DNA from: Echinometra lucunter
Lineage: Eukaryota > Echinodermata > Echinoidea > Camarodonta > Echinometridae
Assembly: GCA_029962745.1 (NCBI GenBank)
Contig: CM057167.1
Span: 16,137,785 to 16,201,784, forward strand
Direction of reading: 5' to 3'
DNA: 64,000 nt
This document shows, in pieces, positions 22,050-37,000 of this stretch (position 1 is the first letter of the stretch; every line of letters begins with the position of its first letter). A program made the position numbers and the translations under genes. Under the pieces are notes generated by a model, which did no database searches, was not told where the DNA came from, and saw nothing but the letters and a program-made list of their open reading frames with translations.

Positions 22050-25000
22050 CTACAAGGTCCTTGTTCTTCCATCGAGACAGGCACATTTCACGGGACTGTA
22101 GTGCGTCATGGTGGCCTGTTGGTTCTGTGATAACAGCTTGAACTGCAGTACAGCCCTGTAGATGAAAGAGGAATGGGATTAGGTGCAGAAAAAAAAAATA
22201 TTGTTAACTACTGGAAGAAAATATGGCAATAATTCTAGAGGGAGAGAATACACATCATACGTTGATAGACAGTCATTACAAGGTTGATTATACACACCAT
22301 TTGTGTTACAAACAAAAACAAGAACAAACAAATTAAAAAACAAAAGAAATACAAATCATTTGAAAGAGAGGTTTTCAAAACCAAAGTATACATTGGAATA
22401 TGAATACATTGGTATGTGTACACTGGGAGGTAGATGCACATGTTACACACACACACAGATCTTAAACATTTATACCTAATCCCACGTCCAAGTACTGCAT
22501 GCATCTACACACTCTTAAACTGAATCCAGACTCTAAGACAATTACCCCGAGGATATTACTCTCAAGACAACTACCACCCCCCCCCCACCCTCCAGTGCTG
22601 TACGTGGTACAGGGGAACCGTAGTGGGGAAAACTCTGCCATCCGATGACAAAAGGAAACGACTCTGTAGAACCAGTTTCTTAATAAATGAAGAAAATATG
22701 TCCCTGTTTTTAATATGTAGAAATCTATGGAGTTGCTTTCCTTTGATATGTATATATTTTGGAAATTGGGGGTCATGTGACATAAATTTCTTCATCATCA
22801 TGACTATGATCATGTAGTGCATACTGAACAATTGCCCCAAATCAAGTAAAAGTTGCTTCCTTTTGGACAGCAGAACTGCTGACGGATAATTATCCAGGGG
22901 GAGGGATACCGGTAATAGTAATTGTCCGTGGTAACTGTCAGGGTGGTATTTGTCAGGGGGAGGGGGGGGGGGGGGGCAGTTGTTCAGGTGTTTTAAATTT
23001 TCAGCAAACTATGTCTTCTCTTCCTTAACCCAGAAATTCCTCAAGCCCTCGGAACACAGATTTGAAAAGTCCTGAAATATTTGTTTAGAGAAATAGAGTA
23101 GTTCATTATCTTTCTTATCTTGATGCTTTTTGGACTGACAAAGGTAAATATTTATATCTTTCTGATAAATATATATCAAACATTCTCTGTATGTTTACAT
23201 ACACCAGCTCTAGTACTATCTTCTATCAGTTTCAGCTTTGGTTTTGTTCTTGAAGTGTGGAGCAAAAAAGAAAAAAAAAGAAAAAAGGGAATATAAATCA
23301 GGTGATAGTATTAACAATCACCAAGGTATATTCTGCATCAGTTGAAAATGGGGGGGGGGGGGGGGGGGGATCACAATCCAACACCCCTCCCCCTTTTCTC
23401 TCTCTCTGGTGATGCCCAAAAGATCACAGTGTTACAAACAGTTACAGCATGTTTCTGAATAGAAATGAGTTCATGTTTTTATATCCTGGAAAACTGCCCA
23501 TAATAGACCCTCTTTGGCAGTTGTGATTCAACACACTTACATGTATAGTTTCAAACACTTCATATACTTGACACAATTACCTGTAAAACTTGATAAGATT
23601 ACATGCCTATCGACACACATAAAAAAATTAGATTCTAAAAATATTTTGTTTCAGTCTTAGGAACGATGAATAGCCAATGTGTTGAAAACTTACAGCAGAC
23701 ATAACATACATGTAATCCTATCTTCTCTTTACAATCACTGTGACAAACTTAAGGAACAACAATTCATCTCCTGCCCCCCCCTAACTTCCTTGTTGCATAT
23801 AAAGGGATACAGTCAAACCTGCTTTAGCAACCGACTGCATAGAAAGACAACCTGTCTGTAAAGAACAATTTTTTTATCCCTGAAATAGCTTTTTCCCACT
23901 GAAGCATTACTTAAAGACACCTTACATAAAGACCACGTCCTCATAAAGACTGCTTTTCTTGTCTCCATTATACCAGGTGTCCCAGAAAAAGGGCAACAGT
24001 GGATTTTCAGTACTTTATCTTCAGAAAGTAGATAATCTATTTACTTCAGTAGGTAAAGCATCTTCTACCAAAGAGAATGATACCAAGATCATTAAATTTG
24101 GTGAGGTAATTTTGATTTTATGCCTGTTTCTTAAAATACAGTCATTTTCGAATTTCGCATGTTTTTTGCGACAGTGGAGAGCAGAGTTGTGTCGGGAATG
24201 GCCTTTCATATGGCATGTATATGGCACGTTTTGTTGCTGACATGCATCAATCGACTTCCCCCAAACATCGTATTATGAAAGGCCATCCCGACACAAAGCT
24301 ACTCTCATCAGTCGCCAAAAATACGAAAATGACTGTATTTTAAGAAACGGGCACAGAATACAAATTACTTCACCAAATTCAATGATCTTGGTATCATTTT
24401 CTTTGGTAGACAATGCTTTACCCACTGATGTAAAAAAGGTTATGTACTTTTTGAAATTAAAGTATTGAAAGTCCACTGTTCTGCTTTTTCTGGGACACCT
24501 GGTATAGGTTTGACTGTATACAAAGGAGAGAAATATGACTCCAGCACTTGTGAAGTACACATTAATCTTGAAATGTATCTGATAATACCAGGAACAAATG
24601 CAGAATTCTAAAATGGGACAGATGTGAATAATACTCTCCTGGTTTTTTATGAAACATTAATCCATTTTGGAAGTCATTACAAATGGCTCGGTTACATCAC
24701 GTCAAAAAAGAAATCTTGAGTCTATACATAGAGAGTGAACCCATCTGATTGCTGCATTCAGCCATTCCCATATGCTAAGTATAGGAACCACTTGGTTCTC
24801 ACAGGTAATAGCATAATTGGAAATGATGTAATCGTAACGAGTTGCCTTCCCCAACATAAAAGCAGAAAGATTCTTTAGGCCTTCTCCATACTTACACAAA
24901 CTGCATGTAGATCACATGTGTAGGTGACTCCCCAGAACAATAGGATCTAAATAATAAGACAGAGGATATTACAGAAGTTATAAGTGTGTTCTTCCTTTAG

Positions 25001-28000
25001 AAAGCATCATCAAATTAACACCATATTTCAGAAATATACTATACCAAATGCCATCCTTGATAGCTCATTTAGTGCGAGGCTCCTACAAGTAATTTTTTTT
25101 TCCTTTAACCCATTCGTGACAGAGGTCCACATTTTGTGGTTTGGCCTAATATCTTTTGATGCAAAGCCCTAAAAATCATACCAAATACATGAGCAGAAAG
25201 AGCAAAAAATTCTACACAAACTGTACCCATTTTGGTTGCATCAATATTCATTGTTTGATGCTGAATTTTTTTTAAAGGAAAATGAGCATTAAAATCCTTA
25301 AATTGGCAATGTGATAGAAAGTTTAAAATCACCATTTTCCCCTGCAAATTGGCAACTTTTTGACTTCTCATCATAATTTCTGTCAATTTATATTCATTTC
25401 AGATATATTATGTTTTATAAGAAAAATGTAGCAATAAAATAAAAATGTTGGTGTTGGCAATTTGAAGAATAAAAGCTAATTAAATTAGGTTTTAAATAAT
25501 TCCTGTCATGAATGGGTTAAAGTATTCATTTACATATATCAATACATGTACGTCATAAAAAGTCAAAGACAAAAGTGTGTGTGGGGGTGGGTGGGAGGGA
25601 GAGGCAATGATTATGTACATGTACCAAATGCCAATGGATTAGTCGCAAGCCATAACACTGATATTCGGGCTCCAAAATATTTCAATAATAAAAATAATGT
25701 CTGTTTCAGACATAACATACATGTAGGTCTATCAAAGTAATCTTGAGCATGGATAGTGCAGACACTAAATTGACTGAAACAGGGTTTGTGCTTGCAAACT
25801 AGTGTAATCTCTGCATGCACTAATCAGAATGACATTCAGACTTGACTCATGCATGTATCATTGCTATCTCACTTATGCAGGAAAAGGCTTATTTTTCTTT
25901 GGTTAACACAACTTCCTGTCGTAGTGCAGTGAGGTTTTTTTTTTGTGTGTCCTCAAAATTCTACTTTCCCCTAAGGATGGTACATTATCCTCAAGAGATA
26001 AAAAAACTAATCATTCAAGGTTACATGATGCAAGTTTAACTGAACATATCTAAGTAACATTTTCTTTAAGCAAGGAAAGTACACAAAGGTATAACAAGCT
26101 ACACTATGCATGTGATTAGATCCAGGGCCGGCATTCAATTCAATGCTTCAATGAGACCTTCAAGTATTCAGTCAATTGTAAGCCTAACTAAAATACCACA
26201 CTCAGCAAACTTTGGTACTCAACTGAACCATTTGGCTCAGTATTTTACCATGAATCTAAGACAGCCACCTAGATATGACTTCAGCAAATTACTATGGAAG
26301 TCTGAGTTGCTGGCATGTAGTTTTCATACCTATATGTACCCTATGCAGTGTTGATGTCACATACAAGTAAATTTTATAACCGCGCATACCATGTAATGCC
26401 TTTATTGTGCGTCATTTGGAATGGATTTTATGACGTCACAAGGGTTATCATTACATATTTTGCATTAAAGTCAACTTCGTAAGTAAAATATTAAAATGTC
26501 ATCTGAATGTGAGTTAACCCATTTGTTCGTTATCCAAGAGAAATGCTAAGTTAAATGCTAACTTATTCTGCCCATTGAATTGAATATGTCCCCAGGAGTT
26601 TCTTTTTTTTTCATGAGACCTGGGCCCGTTTCATAAAACTCGTTATCAGTAACAACTGCCACATTTCTATGACACCTTTGCTCTCAGCCAATCAGATGCA
26701 AGGATTTCAGTAGCTTATAACAGTTATTGCAACTTGTTATTGATAACAAGTTTTATGAAATGGGGCCCAGATATAAAAGAGAGGCATGGCGTCATAAACA
26801 TGAAGAGCTTCTACAGCAAACACTTACCTGGTACATTTTTCATTACCACAGGTTATGATTTATGGCAAAACGGGTTTTGATAACATTTTAATTGCCTGCT
26901 AAATATGTTTATGTTATTCTAGTTCTCATAAACCATTATACTACTTCTTTGGAAAATGTTAAAAAGGTTAAGATGAAATAGTCCCATAATTCAAACATGA
27001 AGATTCCATAAAAATGTCATAACTTAGCAAATTAATCAAATACAAGTACAAGAGTTGACATTATAATGTAATAAACAGCATTTAGTACACATGTACACGT
27101 AGGACATAGCTTTAAAAAGTTCAATACTCACACTAAGAATGACTCTGTGAAAGTGGCAGTAACGTTTGCATACATCTGATGAGAAAAAAAGACAAACAAT
27201 GATGAATATTTCATGGTGTATTCTGTAGTTTATAATAATAATAATGTTATTTCTTTCAAGAAAACTGCATACAAATTGATAATTCTTGTATTCTTGTGAT
27301 CTTGATCAACTGCAAATATGAACATATGCAAAACAAAACAAAAAATTATAATAAAATTTAAAAAAAAAAGAAGAAAAACTCCTGGTAATTCCACACTATA
27401 TGTTGGTTACAAAAACAGACACGCAAATCTAAAAGCAGAAAAAAATTAGAATACTTAACATTTATGCAGCTAATGATTACAAAATATCATTATTTGAACT
27501 GATTAACAAATTAAAAAAAAATAAAAAATAAGAATTAGACTATAGGAAAGGGGTTAGGCTTCTGTATTATAGCATGACAATCACTACGTTAAAGCAAGGA
27601 TTTTCAGATGTAAAGGCTTTAACTTCCTCCTTTTGAAATTTGCTTCTGATAAAAAGGAGCAGGCAGTAAGTTAATGATAGTTACTATTATCTATATTGCA
27701 TCTATAGAGCAGTTTGATGAGTAGGCACTGAAAGGTTTTTGCTTTGATGAATACAAAATACAATGAGACAATGAATCAAAGTGAAAGCAGAAGGGTGATT
27801 CCATAGTAAGGGAATTACAAGTGAGAGATTTTTAGCTCACATTTTTAGAGTTTGTGTGCTTATTTCATACTCTTCCCCCTTCTCACTATTTAAAGGCATT
27901 GGCTAACTTTGTGAGCAGCTGATTTAAAAAATTCTCAAACTAAGATGAAACATGTGTATGAGTACTTGTATTTGTACTAAAAAAAACCCTGAAACCAACC

Positions 28001-31000
28001 ATAATTTGGCATGAAAATCTGTAAGTTAGACGCAAACCGCGATTTTGTTATTTTTCGTCTCGAGAGACAATAAATAAGAGGACTGTTTTGCTCAAATTAA
28101 AAAAATACCGTTATCTGCCTTCCGCCATGTGATATGCCAATACACACAGTACGGTCCGGTGAGCCATGCGCACATGCACACTCCATACGTCTAGTCTGTG
28201 CAACCGACCCTTGTATATTTTTCGAACATTTCTTCACATTTCTAATATTTAAAATACTTCCTGTGGAAATTATACTCTGAAACTTTCAGACTGGTATTTT
28301 TACACTACAACCCTAATGTTTATCCCATTTTCAAGTAACAAAATGAGATTTTAAAAAATCATAACAATGTTAACCAATGTCTTTAATACTATGCAAATAT
28401 GCCCATTCTTTCACCTGAAGTCTTACATTCCAACAATTTTCTACTTACATTCATGACATTGTGGTATATGTACCTTGGTTATGGAATTACCAGAAAATGT
28501 TGTCACTTTCAAATAACAAAAATGTCATGAAAAATCAAGCATATGCATTATACCAACACTGACTAACATGGTGGAATTTTTTTCCCTCTTTTTGTTTAGC
28601 TTCTTTTAACTGAAGGATTTGGCTATTCAGGACTATCAAAGTGATTGTTTTTAATATAAATCTGCAGTTACAATGTAGCTGATTGTGCTTCCTGTGTGGA
28701 ATTGCCCAGAATCAAGTGAGTGCTGTTGAAATAGAAGCTTTTATATTATATGTTACAAACAGCCATTTTGAATTCAAGATACTTATCTGAAATTTGGAAA
28801 ATAAAGTGATACTGTGACTCTATTGTGTCACAGCATTAGACTACACATTCCAGGAAAGTTCCTTGAATGTGTAAACTATAATTCTTACAAACCAGAAGTT
28901 AGATCTGGAAGTTACAAATTTTAACTTTAGTTAGTCATTTTGGCTGCTATATGGTACTTAGGAAGAAAATTACAACCAATCCTGAGCTACAGTTAGAATA
29001 CAGGAGTACAGGGGCCAGTTTCTTGAAACCGTCATAAGTATTACTTCTTGGACATTCCATTGAAGCGCATGTTGTTGAATTAACAGACATTTCAAGTGGG
29101 ATGTCCAGGAATACAGGAATACAGGGGCCAGTTTCTCATAACTTCTTGGACACCCCATTGAAATGTGTGTTGTAGAATTAACACACGTTTCAAGTGAGAT
29201 GTCCACGGATTTAGACTTATGACGGTTCAGAGAAGCTGGCCGCAGATGATGTTCGTGTGGACTTGCATGTGAACTGGTCAGTACACTGGACAAAAAGAAG
29301 ATTAACAAGCTAATTTTGTTCCTGGAATTGTTCCTGTTTGTCCTTAACCACCAGACACATAAAAGCAAAGAGATTACATAACACATGCCAATATACTATG
29401 TACTTTTCAGGTCAGTCATAGTTCACGCAAACATGCAAACACACAAACATTCTTTCACTTCTATATTTGCCGTCACCCCGTTTCTACATGTAAACTACAT
29501 GTACATGTATGTGTCTATGAAATCTACATGTGTGCAGCATACTCATTTTGTGGTACATGTATAGTCATGTGTACATGAATACAAGTAACTTCATGTGTGT
29601 TTCTGCAGATATTAACCCATTCATGACAGAGGTCCACATGTTGTAGTTTGACCAAATATCTTTTGATGCAAAGCCCTAAAAATCATACCAAATACATGAG
29701 CAGAAAGAGCAAAAAATTCTACACAAACTAAGTCCGTTTTTGTTGCGTTAATATTCGTTGTTTGATGCTGAAAATTTTTTAATGAAAATAAGCATTAAAA
29801 TCCTTAAATTGGCAATGTGATAGAAAGTTTAAAATCACCGTTTTCCCCTGCAAATTGACAACTTTTATACTTCTCATCATAATTTCCGTCAATTTATATT
29901 CATTTCAGATACATGACATTTTGTAAGAAAATGTAGCAATAAAATAAAAATGTTGGTTTGCCAATTTGAAGAATAAAAGCTGATCAAATTAGGCTTTAAA
30001 TAACTCCTGTCAGGAATGGGTTAAGGGACCATTTAATTATAATGGTGGTTGTGATCCTGAAGGATCTATACACAGAATTTATCTCTGGTAATCCTACTAT
30101 GAAATGAGTTTTTTTAAAATAAAAAGTGAATTCTTCATTTGCTGATGTAAAAGGTCTAAAATTTATTAACCTATAGCAGTACATCCATTTATAATGCTGC
30201 ACCTTTCTCAATTAAGAGCAATTTAATTGTAAGTAATCATTACACTCTTTAAAGTGGCAAAGCGGTGAAAATTATATAATCCCCTTTTTCCATGCAAATT
30301 TGCATTTTTTAAACAAATTTTGGAATTTTGATTCTTTTTGGTTCCTGTTATATTTGTTGTTTTTTTCCAAACCGTGTATTTGAGGAAGAAAAGTCGATTT
30401 TTATTTAGAACTACTGAAAATTCTGTACTGCTATGGATCAACAAGCAAAAAAGAAATCAAGATTCCTTATACAAATTACCAAATCACTTATTGAAATATA
30501 TACACAAATCTGAATTTACAGTCCGACTTTGCTTATCCGAACTCTTCCATTAACTGGCCACATCTCCCGGCCAGCTTCCCTCTTATATTCTTCATCCAAT
30601 TCCCCTAAAAGCCTAGGAGATGGAAACATCGTGGGCAATTTTTCGTTTTATTTTATTTTATTTTCATCTCATACAAACAGAAAGATATCATTGATCGTTT
30701 ACAATCGTCCACGACACCAAGGAAATAGTTATTTTACAGCAAATAGACCGCTCTACCCTATAAACTTTCATAGAAAAGGTGTCCCACTACATTAGCCTCT
30801 CATATCCAGCCATTTCACTAATACAGATGGACACCGGTCACGACGGGGCCAGATAAGGGAGGTCGGACTGTAATAGAGTCTTTTTGGTAGTGTACCTGAG
30901 GTGCTTATGTCTAGATCATAGACATATAATAAATTTACTAGACGAAAAGCGCTTATATCATTACGCGAATGGCATTAGGCCCCGCCTCTTTCGGATCATT

Positions 31001-34000
31001 TGAAGGTCGACCTAAGCACCTGTTTTTGTTGCATTATTCATATCTACTGCGCGTATGGCGTGTATCACTGTTATTATAATAATTTCATTTAATGCGCATT
31101 TGTTGCGCATTTGTTGCCCATTGATTGTGCATCAATGCGCATGTTTTTAGCTGAAGGGTGTAATGTTTTAAAACATGCACAAACGCACGCGACTCCTTGG
31201 AATCATCTTACAAAATGAATTATTCGTTTTTGCTCATAAATATTGATGGGTGCTCAGGTCGGCCTTCTAATGGATCTGGACAAAATGGTGGAGCTTTAGG
31301 GGCCTGGTCTAGATGTAAATTCTCACCTGTGAGTTTGTATGTCTGCCTCCCACAGTAAAGGGCATACTGGTGACATTTGTACCTTTAATCACATCACTCC
31401 AATAAGCAGAGACACTGACATTCTGGGCATATACAGGAACAAAGTTATTATTCTGGACTGAAAACTCCATCTGTAGAAAAAAAAAAAAAAGATGGAAAGG
31501 AAATGAAACAGGGGAGCAATCAATCCATTGTTAATGATTGATCTTGATTGAGAAGGGATCATTTCAAAAAAATTATTCATCCAATAACGGTGTCTTTTCA
31601 AGTACCATTCAGGAGCCGAATACTGAAACTACATCTTTAGCCCACCATCCCTGATTGCATGTAATACAACGCTACTGCAGACATGGCAGTTGTCATCTTT
31701 AAAGGTTATGTACAAATTTGGGTAAGCCTGCAAAAACTTTCTGATTCCTTTGCTTTGAGGTGAAAAATAGCAAGATATTAACAAAACTTAGATGCTGTGA
31801 TTTTTTTTTTTTAAACTCCATGTTGAATGTAAGACAAACGAGAGGCAGAAAATAGTTTATATTACTGGGCCAGAAATTTAATCTCCAGCACTGTCAATGT
31901 ACCCTACAGAGCATTCACTTTTTAATCAAAATTATCAAATTCACAGACATGAGTAGTGATTTGTTTTGTCAGAGTGATAAATACAGAAACTGAAATTTAA
32001 TGAAGCAACACGATACCTGAAGTTGTAGTCTCATGTTTGAAGTAGTTTCATTTAACCAAACATTAATTAAAACCAAGAATTAATTAATAAAATTATCAAA
32101 TTTCACAGACATGAGTAGTGATTTGTTTTGTCACAGTGATAAATACAGAAACTTAAATTTAATGAAGCAACACGATACCTGAAGTTGTAGTCTCATGTTT
32201 GAAGTAGTTTCATTTAACCAAACATTAACTGTCTCCACCTCATCTACAGATAAAAGGACCACCTTTGGAACCAGAAATCCACAGAGCACTCCAGCAATTA
32301 TTGCGCAAGCTACTACTGATAGAATTACGTAGCACCATCTGTGAAAGAGAAAGAGAATGCGTCAAAAGACATCAGGTAAACAAATTTGAGTTAATCTCCT
32401 TTCGGAATCATGAAACTACATCGCATGCCATCTACTATTGCATAAGCCAGTATTGAGAGAATGATGCATCATCTGCAAGAATGAAAGAGAATGTCTCAAA
32501 AGGTTTCAGAAAAAACAGCCATGGGAGTGGGAAAAGAATTAGGTCTGGAATGCTCATTAATCTCTAGACAAAAAGAAAGAAATACGTAACTTCAAGGAAA
32601 TCACACTTTACAGGAAAAGTCAAGGAGGAGGACACATGAACTTCAACTTAGTAATGTGCTTATCAGTTTTAGAAATCAACTACATACATTGTAGAAAAAA
32701 GAATGTAAGAAAATTACAGTGCCCCGACCAGGATTTGAAACCGGGATCCTACAGACAAACCTGTCTTAGCAGCCACCTGTCTATAAAGGCCACCTGTCTA
32801 TATGCTTACAATGTCTACCTTGAAGAAATTATAGAACCTGCCTTTAGCAGCCACCTGTCTACAAAGGCCACCTGTCTAATGCTTACATTGTCTATCTTGA
32901 AGAAATTACAGAACCTGCCTTTAGCAGCCACCTGTCTATATGCTTACAATGTCTACCTTGAAGAAATTACAGAACCTGCCTTAAGCAGCCACTTGTCTGC
33001 AGTTGCCACGTTTTGTTTCCCTTGATGGCCTTTGTAGACAGTTGCGATTGTATTATAGGCACTTGAGAGTGACAGCTGAAAGAGCTTGTTTTGTAATTTA
33101 TTTTCTAGTTAATAAGAGGAGTTATTAATCATCCTCTTACAGCCATTCAAGATCACATTCATTTGAGAAACAGAGAGTGAGAGATAGAGAGAGAGAAAGG
33201 GGGGGGGGGGGGGGGAACCGTAGAGCCTAACAAATGTTTCCTTTTCCATGCAGCTCATTTGTTTTCAATTGTCAACAGAAAGAAAAAAAAAAATACTGCC
33301 GCCCTGTCAAAAGGAAGCAACTCTGTAGAAAGAGCTTCCGAGTAAATGAAGAAAATATGTCACTATTTTAAAATGTGGAAATCTATGGAGTTGCTTCCTT
33401 TTAATGTGTATTATATTTTGGAAATCGGGGCTCATGTGCACAGAGAGCATACAGAAAATTACGAAAAAGTCAGTTTTGAAAAAAAATCAGAGTTGCTTCC
33501 TTTGTGTCATAGGATGGAAGAATACCAACCAGGTTGTTTGCTTAAATGAATATCAACAATAATTGTCCATAGAAACAGGATATCGGAAGCATTTAGCCGA
33601 GTTATTTTGAAGTAGGTACATTTCATACCAATCACTGTTTTGTTCAAGGCCACAGCATTGTCCAGGAGGTACATCAAATCACTTATCACTCTATGGCTCA
33701 ACACTCAAATCTCAAACACGCTTTCTGTATCAAAACTGACACAAAAGTGTTGAAAAATGTTTCTTCCTCAAATCCCTCCAAAAGTATACCAGGATGTACA
33801 CACTTTCCCGCAATAATAACAACAATAACAACAACAACAACAACAACAATAATAATAATAATAATAATAACAATAATAATAATAATAATAATTATAGTAA
33901 TAATAGCTGTAGATTTATTTAATGCATAATAATTAAAACATAATTCTATAATAATTGCAGGGCCCACAGGAAGAGCAGTGGTAATATTGGCAAGGCTACC

Positions 34001-37000
34001 CTGGGTAAATGAATATCAATTACTATCATTATTATTAGTAGTAGAAGTATACATGTATGCAGTAGTTTTCCAGATATCACAAAAAAAGTTTAATTACCTG
34101 TAGAAATTACAAGGAAACATTTGTTTTTATTGTATCCTATTAGGGAAAGATAATGCTTTTTATTCCCAACAAGGTTTCTGGTTTCTGTATTTGTAGAGTG
34201 ACGATCCATTAAAAGGAAACAAATGTTATGGCAGACTTACGTTCTCCTTGGCTTGAGTCTTTCATCATTGTAAGGAATCAAGGCTACAAGGTCGTCTACT
34301 CTTCCTGTCCACAAAAAGGATTTAAAAAAAAAAAAAAAAAGAGTTAGACAAAAGGGGGGGGGGGGGGGGTTGCCACCTTTTAAATCTCCATTGACATTGA
34401 AATTAGGGTTACACCACACAAAAAAAATTGCCCCCCCAAAAAAAACTGTGCAATTTTAGGAGTCGTACCCCCTTATTCCCTACATGTACATAATTCTGGA
34501 TATAAATATACAAGTATAGCATGCATAAGGAAATAATGTTAACTTTGAACCCATCTAGGTCCTGGCACAGGGTACCACCGAAACATAAGCAATTCCAATT
34601 AAAGCAAAGTCTAGGATCCTGACCAGTTCCTTACGGTTATCATTGAATTTTGGATAGGTCAGTTTTGTTGACACAAGCATTTTCGACAGAAGGAATAAAT
34701 GGTGCTCTATCAAGATTCCTTCATCCCATGCACAAAAGTTCAGAAAAAGCTGCATTTGTGTCTTCTATAATTTCCTATTCATCGGGTTTGCTTAGTGCGG
34801 TTAACTGATGAGATTTTACACACTAACCTCTAGGAATTTTCCCCATACCATGACAGGTTGGGCAGGTGAATCCGCTGGAGAGTTCCTCATAGGTGTAATG
34901 CACAGGACCAATGCCATTCCCATTGTTATCATCTGGAATGGGCGTGCTGGTGAGCGGGGAGGAGGGGTCTGGGATGGTTGCCTCAAGGGCGCTGAGATCG
35001 TTAGAGCGGTGTCTCATAGTTGTGTTGCTGGGCTTGTTGCTCTGACTCTCTGCAACATTGTTGTGAGTGTTGTCAAGAAGTGGCTGCTTCTCGGACTCAC
35101 TGTCACTCATGATTTCGGCTAACGAGCCAACATTGTTCTGTTTATACATGATAGAAAAGATCAAATGGGTAAAGTGAAATCTAGACGCTCATGGTCCCAT
35201 GATCATGGGACAGTGCTTTTTACAGGCAGGTCGTCTTCAGATTCCTTCTTTTAACATGTTGAACACTTAGCCTGAGATAACCCTGGTTGAGGTCAATGGA
35301 AAATGTGTGTTATACTGAAATGAACTTATGCTCAATGGGTTCATAGTTTTGATTGGAAGCACCACTATATTAAGAAAAAAAAAGAGAGAGAGAGATAGCG
35401 AACATGGTCTTTATGAACAGGATGCATCTCCACACAGAAAGTCAATACATTAAGTTGAGTTCCACTGTACAGGTAACAAAAGTGTAGGGAAACAGGAGTA
35501 TCCAGAAATTTAAAAATGGGGAGGGGGGGGGGGTAGCCCTTACCAGGAAAGGCAAGCTGTACATGTACGTCTCCACACCTGGAATGCACATGGGGCAAGT
35601 TCACAGTTAGAACTTAAAGTGATTACACAATGGTATAAAAAATTTTGATATATGATCGAGAATAGAATTATAAGAAGAATAACATTAGAAATATGATGAT
35701 TTTCAATCTAAATCAATGCATTTTGGCTTATTTTCTCATATAAAGTCAAGAGCTAACCAAAAAATTTGAGTATGAGGCATGATGTCAAAGTGGGTACCCA
35801 GCTTCGCGCATTGCAGTTGTGTTGCGCGCTAGACTTTACAATATGTATTATACCTTGCGCGCATTTTGCTAGAAGTGCGCGACAAGGTACCCACTTTGAC
35901 GTCATTTTGACGTCAAAGTTGGTACCCAGTTGAAACTGGGTCACAGAAAATATCCCGAAATCTTACCACATTTGGGGGTTTCCTTGGCAACACGACTTTT
36001 TAAAAAACTCTAGGCAGATGATTTCTGCTAATAAAATCATGCTCTTTTAAATGAACTAACATTGTTTCAGCATTGGGTACCCCCTTTAACAACAATCAAG
36101 ATGGTAGCATTGCAGTTGTGTTGCGCGCTAGACTTTACAATATGTATCATACCTTGCGCGCATTTTGCTAGAAGTGCGCGACAAGGTACCCACTTTGACG
36201 TCATTTTGACGTCAAAGTTGGTACCCAGTTGAAACTGGGTCACAGAAAATATCCCAAAATCTTACATTTGGGGGTTTCCTTGGCAACACGACTTTTTAAA
36301 AAACTCTAGGCAGATGATTTCTGCTAATAAAATCATGCTCTTTTAAATGAACTAACATTGTTTCAGCATTGGGTACCCCCTTTAACAACAGTCAAGATGG
36401 TAGAAAAAAGGTCTGTAGATGAGACTGTAATACTACTGTAATATTCAGAGAGCTAGTGATACTTGTAAGTACTGCAATTCATCAACATTCAATGATAAAT
36501 GTACAATATCTACAGAACAAACCAAAGAGTTACTGAGGTCATTACTGGTAGTACTAATCATAATTAATCATGTATGAGTAAAAAATTAATTACTTCAGTC
36601 AAATACATTTGTTACCCTACACAAACACAAGTACATATACATGACAAGCAAAAAAGTACTCCCGTAAAAAAAAACAAAAAAAAAAACGCACGCACAAACA
36701 TTGCAAACTTCTGATCGTTAATAACTCAAGATAGAAGTCATATAAGACTATTGTTTTCACAGTATAAAATTGAGGGGGGTCAAATTTCCTAGGAGTAGGA
36801 CTACTACAGTAAATGCACATTTCGTGAATTTTACTTCCTTGATATTCTTAAAGCAGGGCTCTGAATATTTACCGGTAAACTGATTTTCATTGTTCAAAAG
36901 CTTGAGTCCATAAAAAATGTGTGTGTCAAAAATGAATTCAGAACACAATAATAACATGGTGCATCCCACCTGTGATTTCTGGGAACCTGTTGCCATCCAG

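Noticed and set aside
28970..29386. 138-aa minus-strand protein
   Set aside because: It overlaps a duplicated and inverted GGGGCCAGTTTCT repeat; no domain is visible.
32636..33025. 129-aa protein with internal repeats
   Set aside because: It is the translation of an ~85-bp minisatellite in an intron.
34808..35122. Plus-strand 104-aa frame
   Set aside because: Antisense shadow of TMEM106-like exon 2.
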